Assembly: GCF_019393635.1 (NCBI RefSeq) | Contig: NC_057861.1 | Coordinates: 191,038,026-191,102,025 of the forward strand | Origin: Dromiciops gliroides | Taxonomy: Eukaryota > Chordata > Mammalia > Microbiotheria > Microbiotheriidae | Reading direction: 5' to 3' | Length of the DNA: 64,000 nt | Shown here: positions 44,218 to 55,367 of the stretch, piece by piece | Layout: each line of letters starts with the position of its first letter | Position numbering within the stretch: position 1 is the first letter of the stretch | The notes under the pieces: generated by a model | The model's database searches: none | Seen by the model: only the letters and a program-made list of their open reading frames with translations | What the model was told of the DNA's origin: nothing | Program-made: the position numbers and the translations under genes

Positions 44218-44472
44218 AAGCAGCTGGTGGTACAGTGGATAGAATATTAGACCTGGAATCAGAAAGATCTGAATACAAATCCAATCCCAGATACTTACTA
44301 GCTGTGAGACTCTGGGATAGTCACTTAATCCCTATCTATCTCAGTTTCCTCAGCTGTAAAATGGGATTAATAATAGCATCTAGCCTTGCAGGATTGCTAT
44401 GAGGAGCAAATGAAACAAAACACTTAGCACACTACCTGGCACATTATAGCTACTTAATAAATGTTTATTCCA
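44218..44472 (+). mobile_element. MIR-like CORE-SINE, copy in unit 2
   Basis: Second copy of the element at 43481, carried by the tandem duplication and not an independent insertion. Confidence 0.85.
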
Positions 44473-44756
44473 TTCCCCTCAATGCAATGGATTTTTTTCT
44501 CAGTCATCATTCTTTTAGTCTTCTCTGTAATTTAATTACCCCTCCCTCCTCCATATCCTCTCTTCCCTTGGCTTATATTACACTGATCTCTCCTGGTTTT
44601 CCTATCTGTCTGTGGACTCCTTCTCAGTCTCCTTTGTAGGATCATCAACCATGTCAAACTTACATAATGGATATATACTACTGCCCTGTCCTGGGCCTTC
44701 ACATCTTTTCTCTTTATATTCTCTTTTTAAAATTTATTTTAAAATTTTTTTCTCTT

Positions 44757-44902
44757 TCTTTTTTTTTCATGGGCAATGGGGGTTAAGTGACTTGCCCAGG
44801 GTCACACAGCTAGTAAGTGTCAAGTGTCTGAGGCCCGATTTGAACTCAGGTACTACTGAATCCAGGGCCGGTGCTTTATCCACTGAGCCACCTAGCCGCC
44901 CC
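44757..44902 (-). mobile_element. tRNA-derived SINE, type B (donor 'c')
   Basis: Intact minus copy ending GAGCCACCTAGCCGCCCC. It differs from SINE 'b' at GGCCCG versus GGCCGG and in its whole 5' part. Confidence 0.94.
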
Positions 44903-45035
44903 TATGAATTCTTTTTTGGCATATTTTAAAATGCATAAAATATGTAGAGTTGTAAAAGAAATCAATTACATTGAAATTCAATGATCAAAATATTAGAAAT
45001 ACAAGTTCATGGACCTCTGGCATAGAAAAAGAAGA
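44903..45035. repeat. Old DNA-transposon-like (MITE) fragment
   Basis: 'tttaaaatgcataaaatatg', 'aaagaaatcaattacattga', 'gttcatggacctctgg' also occur, diverged, at 62430-62550, pointing to one family. Confidence 0.45.
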
Positions 45036-45463
45036 GAATATACCTCAGGATAGACTTTTGGGGGGATAAAGATCCAATAAATAGGACTGAAAAGAAGAGG
45101 TCAGACAGATAGAAGAATGTCATGATGATTGAGAAAAGGCCATTAGATTTGGCAATTAAGAGGTAATTGAAATACATAGAAAAGAGCATAAGGAAATTTT
45201 GAGAAGCTATATAAATGCTGTTATTATTGTTCTATTAATAATAAAAATATTTTTAATAAAATAGAACATTAATAACATTTGAAAGGGCAATTTCAGTTGG
45301 AATGATGAATTGGGAAGCTCAATTGCTGAGGATTTAGAAGTGAATAAGAGGAGAGAAAATAGATACACTAATTATAGAATGCTTTCTCAAGGACTTTATT
45401 CATGAAGGAGAGGAGAAAAATAGGATGATTGTTAACAAGATTGGTCAGATCAGGTGAAGATGG

Positions 45464-45635
45464 TTTTTTGGGGTTTTTTTGTCTTTTTATTTATTTATTG
45501 TGGGGCAATGAGGGTTAAGTGACTTGCCCAGGGTCACACAGCTAGTAAGTGTTAAGTGTCTGAGGCTAGATTTGAACTCAGGTCCTTCTGAATCCAAGAT
45601 CAGTGCTATATCCACCCTGCCACCTAGCTGCCCCC
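45464..45635 (-). mobile_element. tRNA-derived SINE, type B
   Basis: Minus orientation with a mixed T/G then (TTTA)n tail. Flanks CAGGTGAAGATG and CAGGTGAGGATG, one mismatch. Confidence 0.92.
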
Positions 45636-45761
45636 AGGTGAGGATGTTTAAAGGATAGAGAAGGCATAGGGAGTTTTTGTACCAGTAAAATGAGAAAGAT
45701 TGGATCACTGAGTTAGTGATAAGAGGAGTGAGAGGTAAAGGGACTATGATGGAGAAGTCAG

Positions 45762-46336
45762 TGTCATGGGGTGCAGAGCACCCCAGAAGTTCTCTGGGGC
45801 ACACCAAGGAATCTTCTCCTTGAGAAACTAAACCAGAGGACAGATAAGGCCTAGAGAGATAAGCTGAACCAAACCGGACTGAGCTAGCTTCAGATTCCTA
45901 CCCTTCATTCTGGTCTCCCTTACTCTGGGGAGATAAATTTGGGTGTGGCTTCGGCCTTTGCGTTCTGAAGAGGGATCCGTAGCCACCCCTCACCCAATTC
46001 CCCCAGCTACCACCAGTGGGGGATGGTCCTCTCTCACTAAATGAACTTTCCACAGGCAGATGGTCCACCCCCATCAGTCCTCTATAAAAGTACCTTCCAG
46101 TCTCCTGTTCGAGGAGATTTGGTACCTCTGAGCCATGTGCTTTATGCCAAATCTCCCCATGAAAAGTCCAAGGATTTCTTTCATGGTTTCCCTCCCCCCA
46201 CCCTTCCCTTCCCTTGCTCCTCAATAAACTATCACCTTATTCTAACTAAGTTTTGTGTGCAAGAGGGTGTAATTCTTTAAAGAGGAATTCCTAAGAACCC
46301 CAACCCCAACCCATACCCCATTTTCCCACCATATCA
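45762..46336 (+). mobile_element. Solo LTR, family LTR-B, copy 2
   Basis: 575 bp, TGTCATGGGGTG to TATCA, perfect 4-bp duplication TCAG (45758-45761, 46337-46340). TATAAAAG at 46083, AATAAA at 46223, then 'gtgtaattctttaaagagga' shared with copy 1. In 46341-46664 nothing is recognised. Confidence 0.88.
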
Positions 46337-46664
46337 TCAGGATGGAATTGGATAGCATGTCTCTGGAACATTAGAAAAAGCCCAGAGGACTTAATCTTTT
46401 TATCTCTGGAATTCCTAACCTAGAATTCTGTTGTCTTGATTAGTGACTACCTCATGTGGTTCACTATATTGGGACAGCTTGGCTGCTTCATTTTATTACC
46501 CAACCAATTTCTCCAAAGTTATCTTGTTGTTAAGTATCTATCTTCTCTTATCTTCTTCCCACTATTTTCTAGTTTTGGAACCATAATCAAATCAATATTG
46601 TCTTTGCCATTAGAAAGGTCATGTTAACCTACTTCCCTGTGGTTCTACTCACCACCCCTATAAC

Positions 46665-46814
46665 TTTTTTTCTTTTTTAGTGAGGCAATTGGGGTTAAGT
46701 GACTTGCCCAGGGTCACACAGCTAGAAAGTGTCAAGTGTCTGAGGCTGGATTTGAACTCAGGTCCTCCTGAATCTAGTGCCGGTGGTTTATCCACTGTGG
46801 CACCTAGCTGCCCT
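46665..46814 (-). mobile_element. tRNA-derived SINE, type A
   Basis: Minus orientation, slightly diverged at its 5' end (CTAGTGCCGGTGGTTTATCC). T-rich tail at left. Confidence 0.92.
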
Positions 46815-46842
46815 GCCATGGATTATTATTAATAATGTATTA

Positions 46843-46992
46843 GGGGGGGAAGCTAGATGGCGCAGTGGTTAAAGCACCGGCCCTGAATTCAGGAGTACCT
46901 GAGTTCAAATCTGACCTCAGACACCTGACACTTACTAGCTGTGTGACCCTGGGCAAGTCACTTAACCCCCATTGCCTGCAAAAAAAAAAAAA
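46843..46992 (+). mobile_element. tRNA-derived SINE, type B
   Basis: Plus orientation. Flanked by AATAATGTATTAGG on both sides; the right-hand flank leads straight into another plus SINE. Confidence 0.94.
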
Positions 46993-47008
46993 TAATAATA
47001 ATGTATTA

Positions 47009-47154
47009 GGGGCAGCTAGGTGGCGCAGTGAATAGAGCACCGGCCCTGGAGTCAGGAGTGCCTGAGTTCAAATCCAGCCTCAGACACTTAACACTTACTA
47101 GCTGTGTGACCCTGGGCAAGTCACTTAACCCTAATTACCTCACTAAAAAAAAAA
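47009..47154 (+). mobile_element. tRNA-derived SINE, type A
   Basis: Head-to-tail neighbour of the previous copy, at the right edge of its duplication but of the other tail type, so it is a separate event. Confidence 0.93.
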
Positions 47155-47373
47155 TTTAATTTATTATCACTTATTAGTAATTTATTTATCATCATCAACT
47201 AATTAATTCTTAATCATTTATTAATATTATTTGAACCTAACTTTATGTGACTGAAGATTTTTTTAATCCAAAATGTTATCCTGTCCAGGAATGCAAGAGA
47301 TAGCTACAAAGAATTTTGGATTTCCCTAGGCCCTGTATTCACCTAAAATATTATTTTAAAATTTTATTTGTTT

Positions 47374-47518
47374 GGGGCAGCTAGGTGGTACAGTGGATAG
47401 ATCACCAGCCCTGGAGTCAGGAAGACTTGAGTTCAAATCTGACCTCAGACACTTGACATTTACCAGCTGCGTGACCTTGGGCAAGTCATTTAACCCTCAT
47501 TGCCCAACCAAAAAAAAT
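47374..47518 (+). mobile_element. tRNA-derived SINE, type B
   Basis: Plus orientation. Perfect 12-bp duplication TTTTATTTGTTT (47362-47373, 47522-47533). Confidence 0.94.
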
Positions 47519-47689
47519 ATTTTTTATTTGTTTCATTTTAAGTTCTGAACCCTTTCCCTTCCTCCCCACCTCACACCAGAGAAGACCACCATTTGACACA
47601 TATATGTATGTGTGAGAAAATAATTATTAATAATGAATTTCTTGGAGGGACCCCCAGAGATCAGTTTCAGTTTTTTCTCCCCTCCCTGA

Positions 47690-47735
47690 CTCCCCCCCCC
47701 TTTCACCCCCCCCCCCCCCACACACACACATACAC
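47690..47735. repeat. Poly-C and (CA)n tract
   Basis: C9, C14 and short CACACA runs. Low complexity; base count may be unreliable. Confidence 0.8.
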
Positions 47736-47814
47736 TCTCTCCAGAAAGTCCAGCTGTTGAGGAACTTCAGCAAATCTTGTATGAGACAAACTTAATGGAA
47801 CAAAAGAAATGGAG

Positions 47815-48660
47815 ATAGATTCTTGTCTAGCTCAGTGAACTGATGGGATCAAACCACACCTAAACACTGGACTTCACCTTTGCCCTTCAGAGAGGGTCTT
47901 TTTTTGTTGTTTTTTGCCTCACAAAAACAAACAAACAAAAATAATAATAAAAATTAAAAAGGACAAAACCATTGGCCACAGCGGGGGCAGACTCTTGCCC
48001 CTCTCTCTGTCCTTGCTCTCACTTGGTACACACTCTTCCTTTTAGGACTATGTAGGTATGAAGGCCTGGGACTATGAGAAGTTAGGGAGACACATGGTCA
48101 ATACTTTACTGATATACAATATTAATAATAAAAGCTTACTGCCAAAAATGGTGTAATAGCCACTGATAACTACAAATTTACTGAGAACTGACTGATCCCC
48201 ACCTACTCTCCATTCCCAGGCCAATAAATTGCCTGAGGCTAAACAATCTTTGTCAATTCCAGACTCTCGACTGACTTATGGATCTCCCCCATGAAAACTA
48301 TCCCATACCAATGATTCCCTACCTTATTCCTTGGACTTTATGTTATTATGTAAAAGGGTCTACCTACATTAAGCAGTTTCTATTTAGAGTTAAGTAGCAT
48401 CTATACTTAACTCAGGAGCAGTTGTATAGTTTCTTTTGCCAAGGGTTCATTATAAATTAAGTAGTTATGATTCTGGAGCAGTCTTTTGGTTCCCTTTTGT
48501 TCTGTTACCCCATAAAAACCCTGTCCTCAGTTCCCATCTTTGGATATTCCTAACTTCTTGCTTTGAGATACCACAAGTTATAGTTCCTCTGCCCCCATTA
48601 AAGACTGTTTTCTCCTGTATTGATTGTTTCCTTAATTTACAGGTTAACACCACTAATATA
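47815..48660 (+). mobile_element. LTR-like repeat, family LTR-D, copy 1
   Basis: Shares 'agattcttgtctagctcagt', 'gatcaaaccacacctaaaca' and 'agaagttagggagacacatg' with 53590-54065. The 3' part has CATAAAAACC and ATTAAAGACTG in LTR-like spacing. Boundaries uncertain. Confidence 0.5.
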
Positions 48661-48723
48661 TAAATAGCAATTAATTTATATAGTAACAGCAATAATTTTT
48701 TTTGTATTAAAATGTTATATATC

Positions 48724-48870
48724 GGGGCAGCTAGATGGCGCAGTGGATAAAGCACTGGCCCTGGAGTCAGGAGGACCTGAGTTCAAATCCAGCCTCAGAC
48801 ACTTAACACTTACTAGCTGTGTGACCCTGGGCAAGTCACTTAACCCCAATTGCCTCACTAAAAGAAAAAA
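48724..48870 (+). mobile_element. tRNA-derived SINE, type A
   Basis: Plus orientation, very close to consensus. AAAATGTTATATAT on both sides is its duplication. Confidence 0.95.
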
Positions 48871-49029
48871 ATGTTATATATACACATTTATGTAATGGTG
48901 TGTAATGCATATACACACATATGTTATATATGGAAAACCATATGGATACTTCTATTTCTGTTCTTTTTCTGGAGGTAAATAACCTCTTCATAGGTCCTTC
49001 ATAGTTGATTTGAGTATTTATATTATAAT

Positions 49030-49918
49030 ACTAAGAATAACCTAGTCATTCACAGTTGTTCTTTGAACAATATTGCTATAACTGTATACTGTGTTTTCTC
49101 TTGGTTCTGCTTACTTCACTCTTAATTGTTTTACTCAAGTTTTTAGATATTTTTCTAAAATCAACCAGCTTATATTTCTTACAGCCTTGTAGTATTCCAT
49201 CACAATCTTATACTACAACTTGTTTAGCTATTCCCCAATTGATAGGCAATTTCCAGTTCTTTGCCACCACAAAGAGAGCTGCTATAAATATTTTAGAACA
49301 TATAGGTTCTTTTCCTTTTTCTCATCATCTTGGAAAACAGACCTAATAGTTGTATTGCTGGATCAAAGGGTATACACAATTTTATAACTTTGGGAGTGTA
49401 ATTCCAGATTATTCTCCAAAATGGTTGGATTAGTTCATGATTTCACTAACATTGCATTAGTGTCCCAATTTTTCCATTATCTCCTCTAATATTTGTCATT
49501 TCCCTCTTCTATTATTTTAGTCAATCTGATAAGTATGAAATGATATCTTAAGGTTGATTTAATTTACATTTCTCTAATCAGGAGTGATTTAGAGCATTTT
49601 TTCATATGACTATATATAGTTTTGATTTCTTCATTGAAAAATTGCCTGTTTTTTTCCTTTGACAATTTATCAATTGGAGAATGACTCATAATCTTATAAA
49701 TCTGAAAAATTATCAGACCTTTAACAAAGAGATTATCTATAAAATTTTCCCTCTGATTTTCTTTCATTCTAATCTAAACTACATTGTTTTTATTTGTACA
49801 AAAATATTTTAAATTTAATGCAAACAAAATTATTCATTTTACACCTCATAGTTCTATCTCTTGTTATTCATTGTGACAAATAAAACTAAATATGTGGTTG
49901 CCTTATTCCTGTCCCAAG
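49030..49918 (-). repeat. L1 3' region and ORF2 end, antisense
   Basis: 'ttggttctgcttacttcact', 'tagctattccccaattgata', 'tgtattgctggatcaaaggg' and 'aaggttgatttaatttacat' are L1 read from 3' UTR back into ORF2. An LTR at 49919 interrupts it, and it resumes at 50409. Confidence 0.75.
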
Positions 49919-50408
49919 TGTAGGGAAAGCTAGCTAGGGTTTACCTATAAATTAGAAGCTTTAGCACCAGTTTTTGCTCATTAAGCATTTATTAGAAGAA
50001 AGAGTAAAAAGAGAACACATAGAGTTCAGAAAGCTAAGAAACCTATCTACCCTAGAGGAGAGATAAGAGTTCAGCCTAGCCTGGTTCTTCTCCCAAGTCC
50101 TCCACCATGATGTTTTCTGAGAGACCAAAAACAGAGAGGAAGATCTTCCTGTGTCCTGGAAGAGGCAGTCCTTACACACTGCTTCAAGCTAATGGGCTAT
50201 CTTCACCCAAATCCATTGGTTCACTGGACTTGAGGGTGGTCTCATGTTGAGGTTAGCTGAGAACAATACCCTCTTCAGAGTCAGGCAGGTGTGGCTTCAA
50301 TTGAATTAACTTTAAGTTAATCAGAAATCAATCACTCATAGTCAATCCAATCAATCCAAATCAATCTGGGGTCTTTGGGTATTGGCAAAAGCCCATAATT
50401 TTCTTACA
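49919..50408 (-). mobile_element. LTR-like element, family LTR-E
   Basis: 490 bp, minus strand TGTAAGAAAATTATGG to AGCTTTCCCTACA, with a minus-strand AATAAA at 49988-49993. It interrupts the antisense L1. The 4-6 bp flanks do not match, so the ends are tentative. Confidence 0.55.
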
Positions 50409-51109
50409 TTATAAATTCTTCTAATATCCATAATTCTGATAGGTAACACATTCCATGTTCTTATAGATTTTATTTTGATATTTTCCTTTATATGTAGGCC
50501 ACTTATCCATTTTGACTTATCTTCTTAAATGGTGTAAGATATTGGTCTATACCCAATTTATACCAGACTGCTTTCCAGTTTTTCCAACAAGTTTTAAAGA
50601 AACATTGTATTCCTATCCCAAAAGCTTGAATCTTTACATTTGTAGAACACAAGATTGCTTTAATTTACTACTGTGTATTGTATATCTACTCTGTTCAATT
50701 AGTCTACCTTTCCATTTTTAACCAGTAACAGATAGTTTTGATAATTACTCTTAGTTTACAATCTGCTAAACTGCTTCCTTTACATTTTTCATTAATTCCT
50801 TTGCTATTCTTGACCTTTTGTTCTTCCAAATTATTGTTATTATTATTATTATTTTGGGGGCAATGAAAGCTAAGTGATTTGCTCAGGTTCACACAGCTAG
50901 TAAGTGTAAAGTGTCTGAGGCCATATTTGAGCTCAGGTCCTCCTGAATCCAGGGCCAGTGCTTTATCTACTGCACCACCTAGCTGCCCCATTCCAAATTA
51001 ATTTTGTTATTTTTTCTCAATAAAATAACTTTTTGTAATTTAATTAAGATGGCATTGAATAAGTAGATTAGTTTAGTAGAATTTACCCCAAACATTCTTC
51101 TTTTAAGTC
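50409..51109 (-). repeat. L1 ORF2, antisense (continued)
   Basis: 'atatgtaggccacttatcca', 'ggtctatacccaatttatac' are antisense L1 ORF2. A SINE at 50834 lies within. Confidence 0.65.
50834..50990 (-). mobile_element. tRNA-derived SINE, type B
   Basis: Minus orientation with a (TTA)n tail. Perfect 10-bp duplication TTCCAAATTA (50824-50833, 50991-51000). Confidence 0.94.
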
Positions 51110-51113
51110 CCTT

Positions 51114-51989
51114 TGATGGAGGAGGCTAAAAAGAGTTAACAGACAACCTAAGATCTAAGCTCTAAGACCGAAGCTCTAGTCATCAGCAGCTAAAAGGGGT
51201 TAACAGAGAAACTAAGGCTTGAGTTCATATCAACAGGTACTAAAAAGGGTTAACAGAGAAACTAAGGTTTGAGGGTTTTTTTTTTTTTATCAACAAGCAC
51301 ATCAACAGAAGCCTAAGCATATAGTAACCAGGGACCATTAACCATTAATAGCCATTAATATTCCTAGATGACAGGAAACAGAAACTGTACCTAGAAACCA
51401 GATCTTAAAGTAAAGAGATATCATAAACAGAAAGAACCTTGGGGTCTGACAAATTTAAACATGTCTTTATGAACATGTGTGGAAGTACCAAATGTGTCCT
51501 TAAGTTCACCTTATAATGTATAAATCCTCAAAACACACCCCTAGGGAAAAAGGTACCTACCTTGGAGGATGTCTTAAGACCCCAAAATAGGATGTGAATC
51601 TCCTACAAGGAGGAGATTAAGATAATGAGGAAGTAATCTACTTTTCTCACTATAAATACAACCATTTTTATCTCCCTATTCTAGACACCTTTCTCCTTTG
51701 GTTGTCACCAGTCTTCTAATAAAATTTGGGAAACTGAGTCACTGAGTCTTGTAATTCTTTGGGATGCCTCACAATCAATTTGATTTTTTAAAAAATTTTT
51801 AAATTTTTTTTTTTAGTGAGGCAATTGGGGTTAAGTGACTTGCCCAGGGTCACACAGCTAGTAAGTGTTATGTATCTGAGGCCGGATTTGAACTCAGGTA
51901 CTCTTGACTCCAGGGCCGGTGCTCTTTCCACTGTGCCACATAGCTGCCCCTACAATCAATTTGATCAATTAAACCCATCCCCTCCTTCA
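51114..51989 (+). mobile_element. Solo LTR, family LTR-A, copy 4, with SINE insert
   Basis: The only plus-oriented copy; TGATGGAGGAGGC to CTCCTTCA with perfect 4-bp duplication CCTT (51110-51113, 51990-51993). TATAAATA at 51651 and AATAAA at 51718 define U3, R and U5. The first part has tandem 'ctaaaaggggttaacagaga' modules. Without the SINE it is about 700 bp. Confidence 0.88.
51785..51951 (-). mobile_element. tRNA-derived SINE, type A
   Basis: Inserted in the U5 part of the LTR. Perfect 14-bp duplication ACAATCAATTTGAT (51771-51784, 51952-51965). Confidence 0.96.
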
Positions 51990-52328
51990 CCTTCTCTCAG
52001 GTCTTATTTTAGGTCCACCCAAATTTTTATTTTAGGTTTCTTTTGTGTTTTAGCTTTGCCCAAATTTTATTGAATAGTTACATTTATTGATATCCAACTC
52101 AATCTACCTTACTTTCAAGTTTCCCTCTCAGCAAAACTGGGGGATAGACAGCATGCTAATTAAATATGTATGACACAATGCTGAAATGATGACAGTCAGT
52201 ATCCCAAAAGATTTTGAGATACTAAAATGTTGCACTGACTTTAATTCAGTAAAATTCAATAGGAGTAAATGTAAATGCTTACATTTGGGTTCAAAAACTC
52301 AACTCCACAAGTATAAGTTTGGGGAGGG

Positions 52329-53077
52329 TGTAAGGAATTAATTTTGATTTGGGGTTTTCATAACCCTGTCTTTGCTTTATTATGGTCAGACTGAAAAAAA
52401 ATATAAGCTTGAAAAGCCTAAGAGAGGATGGGTGTGTACTTTGGGAGATAATTGAACAAACAAGAGGAACTCTGACCACAGGGAACATTTATTGAAACTA
52501 AGTAACTAAGCCTCACTTTAATAGCTCCCCCATGCCCACATGGGTCTGACCAGATTATAATGGGGACAGCCCATGTGGGTGTGCTGAGCCAACTGGAAAC
52601 TCAGCATGGCTAAGAACTGCCCCTTCCCTTCCAGTGAGGGAGTCAGTTAGAGGCAGTTGGAGGAAGAGGGTGAGGGGGAGTTTTCTGAGAGGCAGTTAGA
52701 GAGTGTTCTGAGAGAAACAGGGAAGAAAGGTAGAGACAGTTAGAGGAGCTGCTGGTGTTTGACCTTCGGACAAAAACAGAAGAGACTATACAGCAAATTC
52801 TACTTAGAGCTACAGATTTCAGGTATTGGCGAGTTTGTGTTTTTTGAGGCAAAGCTAGATCTTTGGAGCTAGCTGGGCTGGAGGCAGGTTCCGGGTTCCT
52901 GGGACCTTTTTACCCCAGAGATTTAGATTCCCTAGCTCTATTAACCTCACTTGGGTTTTGAACTTGTTCCCATTAATAAACCTGTGTTGTTTTTTGAAAG
53001 AGGCTGTTTCCTTTCTTACTCCAATACTACGGTGAGCAGCCTACTTAACTCTTCCCATACTAAATTTGGCCCTTACA
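52329..53077 (+). mobile_element. LTR-like element, family LTR-F
   Basis: 749 bp with perfect 7-bp terminal inverted repeats TGTAAGG and CCTTACA. AATAAA at 52975, about 100 bp from the end. Contains purine-rich 'gttagaggcagttggaggaa' repeats. No matching 4-6 bp flank. Confidence 0.65.
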
Positions 53078-53224
53078 GATATATGCTTGTTTTGAAAACT
53101 GACTGGTAATTTAGTGGACTGCAAGTTCAACATGAGTTAGCAATGGAATGTACTATGTAACAAGCTATTGATATTTTGAGGTTCATTAAAAAGGGCATAA
53201 TTTTCAGGAATAAGGACTTATAGG

Positions 53225-53585
53225 GTTGCAGAGTACAGCGTCACTATACTCTGACCATGTCGGACTTTCTGGAGTCTGTGTCTATTCTGAGCACCACAGT
53301 TTAAGAAGAACATTGATCATTTGGAGAACATCCAAAGGAGGCCAACCAAGATGGTGAAGGGCCTTAAGTCCACATCATATGAAGATTATTCTTCCTTCAG
53401 TTCTTTCAGAACTGGTCATATTTAGGCTGTAGAAATTTAAAAAAAAATTAGGAAGGACATGACAGCTGTCTTCAAGTATTATTCTGTTTGGTTTCAAAGG
53501 GCAAAACCAATAACAATGAGTGGAAGCTGCAAAGAGGTAAATTTAATCATGGTGTCATTAAAAAGATAATAAAACTCCCTAAGAA
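53225..53585 (+). repeat. CR1/L3-like LINE fragment
   Basis: 'tctgagcaccacagtttaag', 'catccaaaggaggccaacca', 'agatggtgaagggccttaag', 'gacagctgtcttcaagtatt' are the end of a CR1-clade reverse-transcriptase frame, decayed. Confidence 0.65.
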
Positions 53586-53589
53586 TTGG

Positions 53590-54065
53590 ATCTCTCTAGA
53601 TTCTTTTGTCTAGATCAGTGAAGGACTGTTGAGATTAAACCACCTCTAAATAATGGACTTTGCCTTGAGCAACTTGGGTGAGGGTCTTTTTCATTTTTTT
53701 TCTTCTGATGTCATCCCTAGAGTTCATTTTAATATAGACCATCTTCAAATCATGTCAACCAATGGAATCGAATGATGCTAACCAATTAACTTTGATCAGT
53801 GTATAATGACCTGCCTCTATCAAAAGAGGATAACAACCCTTGGAAGATGCCACAAAGGGGCTTTTTAGGACAGCATGTGTCTTTGCAGTGTCTTCTAGGT
53901 CTTCTGGGTATTCTGGGGCTTTTCTAACTAGCATGCTGAAGCTCTCTCCCTGCTTTCTCTACCATGCAGCCTGAGACCTTGAGAAGTTAGGGAGACATGT
54001 GGTCAATCCTAATTGATCCTAACTTCTACCTATCAATCCTAATTGATAATAAATGATTATAACCC
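53590..54065 (+). mobile_element. LTR-like repeat, family LTR-D, copy 2
   Basis: Matches the copy at 47815 in its first 100 bp and again at 'gagaagttagggagacatgt', with a different middle. Ends in C-rich sequence near 54065. Confidence 0.5.
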
Positions 54066-54344
54066 CTCCCCCCCCAACAAATAATTGAATCTCTGAAAGT
54101 GGAATGGCCTGGAAGTAGAAAGGTGATGGATTCCAGTTTTATTGACTGTGTTTTTTGTTTTCAATGTCATCATTAGAGAAGTGGTAACTAGAAGTAATCC
54201 TACACAATCTAATCACGTTAAAACATGAGACCCTTGGGACTTACATTTCTCTTTTAGAGACAGGCAGGTGTCATGGTGGCTACAGAGCTAAGCCTGGAAT
54301 GGGGGGAGCTTGAATTCATCTATGTTAGCCAGGTCATCATTGTT

Positions 54345-54590
54345 GTTGTTGTTCAGTAATTTTAGTCATGTCTGACTCTTTATGACCCTATCGGGGTTTT
54401 CTTGGCAAATACTAGAGTGGTTTGCCATTTCCTTCTCCACTCATTTTACAGATGAAGAAACTGAGGCAAACTGTTAAGTGACTGGCCCAGAATTTCACAG
54501 CTATTAAGTGTCTGAGGCCAGATTTGGAAGCTGTCTTCCTGACTCCAAGTTCAGCATTCTATCAGGAAATAGAGTGCCACCTAGTTGCTC
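54345..54590 (-). mobile_element. MAR-like CORE-SINE
   Basis: 'tctgactctttatgacccta', 'tggtttgccatttccttctc', 'ttacagatgaagaaactgag', 'gtgccacctagttgctc': complete in reverse. (TTG)n tail at its left. Confidence 0.78.
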
Positions 54591-54740
54591 TCCAAATATT
54601 AGGTATTTATGTGGAATAACACCTTTGCTGAGAAATTCTAAACAAAATATTAAAATATTAAACATTAAATATTAAAATATTAAGTTATCTCCCCTGTCAG
54701 TTATTATGATGGCATCCACCCCAAGAAATGGTCCTTATTC

Positions 54741-54889
54741 TTTTTTTTTTTTTAGTGAGGCAATTGGGGTTAAGTGACTTGCCCAAGGTCACACAACTAG
54801 TAAGTGTTAAGTGTCTGAGGCCGGATTTGAACTCAGGTACTCCTGACTCCAAGGCCAGTGCTCTATTCATTGCACCACCTAGCTGCCCC
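54741..54889 (-). mobile_element. tRNA-derived SINE, type A
   Basis: Minus orientation. Flanks GGTCCTTATTC and GGTCCTTTTTC (54730-54740, 54890-54900), one mismatch. Confidence 0.94.
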
Positions 54890-54931
54890 GGTCCTTTTTC
54901 TTTTTGATCCTTCTTTTTCTCCCCATGTAGC

Positions 54932-55080
54932 ATTTTTTTTTTTGCAGGGCAATAGGGGTTAAGTGACTTGCCCAGGGTCACACAGCTAATAAGTGTTAAG
55001 TGTCTGAGGCTGGATTTGAACTCAGGTACTCCTGAATCCAGGGTCGATGCTTTATCCACTGTGCCACCTAGCCGCCCCCC
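54932..55080 (-). mobile_element. tRNA-derived SINE, type B
   Basis: Minus orientation, 40 bp from the previous copy and of the other tail type. Eleven-base T tail. Confidence 0.93.
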
Positions 55081-55224
55081 TCAGGCTATTTTTAATTGAA
55101 GAATTTCTAATGCTATTTTTACTTGATCATGTCACCTACTATATCACAGTACCAACCTTTGTCTATATTGGTTTCTTTGGACAAATTCCATTTTCCCTCC
55201 TCCTGAGGATTATTTCCTGCAAAA

Positions 55225-55280
55225 GGGGTATGTGTGTATGTGTGTGTGTGTTCATGTGCGTGTGTGTGCACTCATGTTAT
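55225..55280. repeat. (TG)n-rich microsatellite
   Basis: Imperfect TGTGTG/TATG/CATG mixture. The cysteine- and valine-rich open frames across it are artefacts. Confidence 0.75.
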
Positions 55281-55367
55281 GTTGTGTTTTAGTCATGTAG
55301 GTTATGTGTGTCCACGTCTCCCTGGATCACAGAGGGGCAAGAATAGATCTCTAGAATCCCTTCCTCA

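Larger units (their letters stand above)
43383..44856. repeat. 737-bp tandem duplication (two near-identical copies)
   Basis: Copies about 43383-44119 and 44120-44856; every landmark recurs with offset 737 (for example 'gactccttctcagtctcctt' at about 43877 and 44614). By eye the copies are identical except for about one base in the SINE part. Each contains a CORE-SINE and the start of a type B SINE. Exact limits slide within SINE homology. Confidence 0.93.

Noticed and set aside
43261-44402. 134- and 175-codon frames with a shared C-terminus
   Set aside because: Read through SINE and CORE-SINE antisense and sense sequence in the tandem duplication; the identity reflects the duplication and not a gene family.
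51120-51270. CRISPR-like or regulatory array from repeated 'taaaaggggttaacagagaaac' units
   Set aside because: Two or three diverged modules inside an LTR U3 region; not a spaced array, and this is vertebrate DNA.
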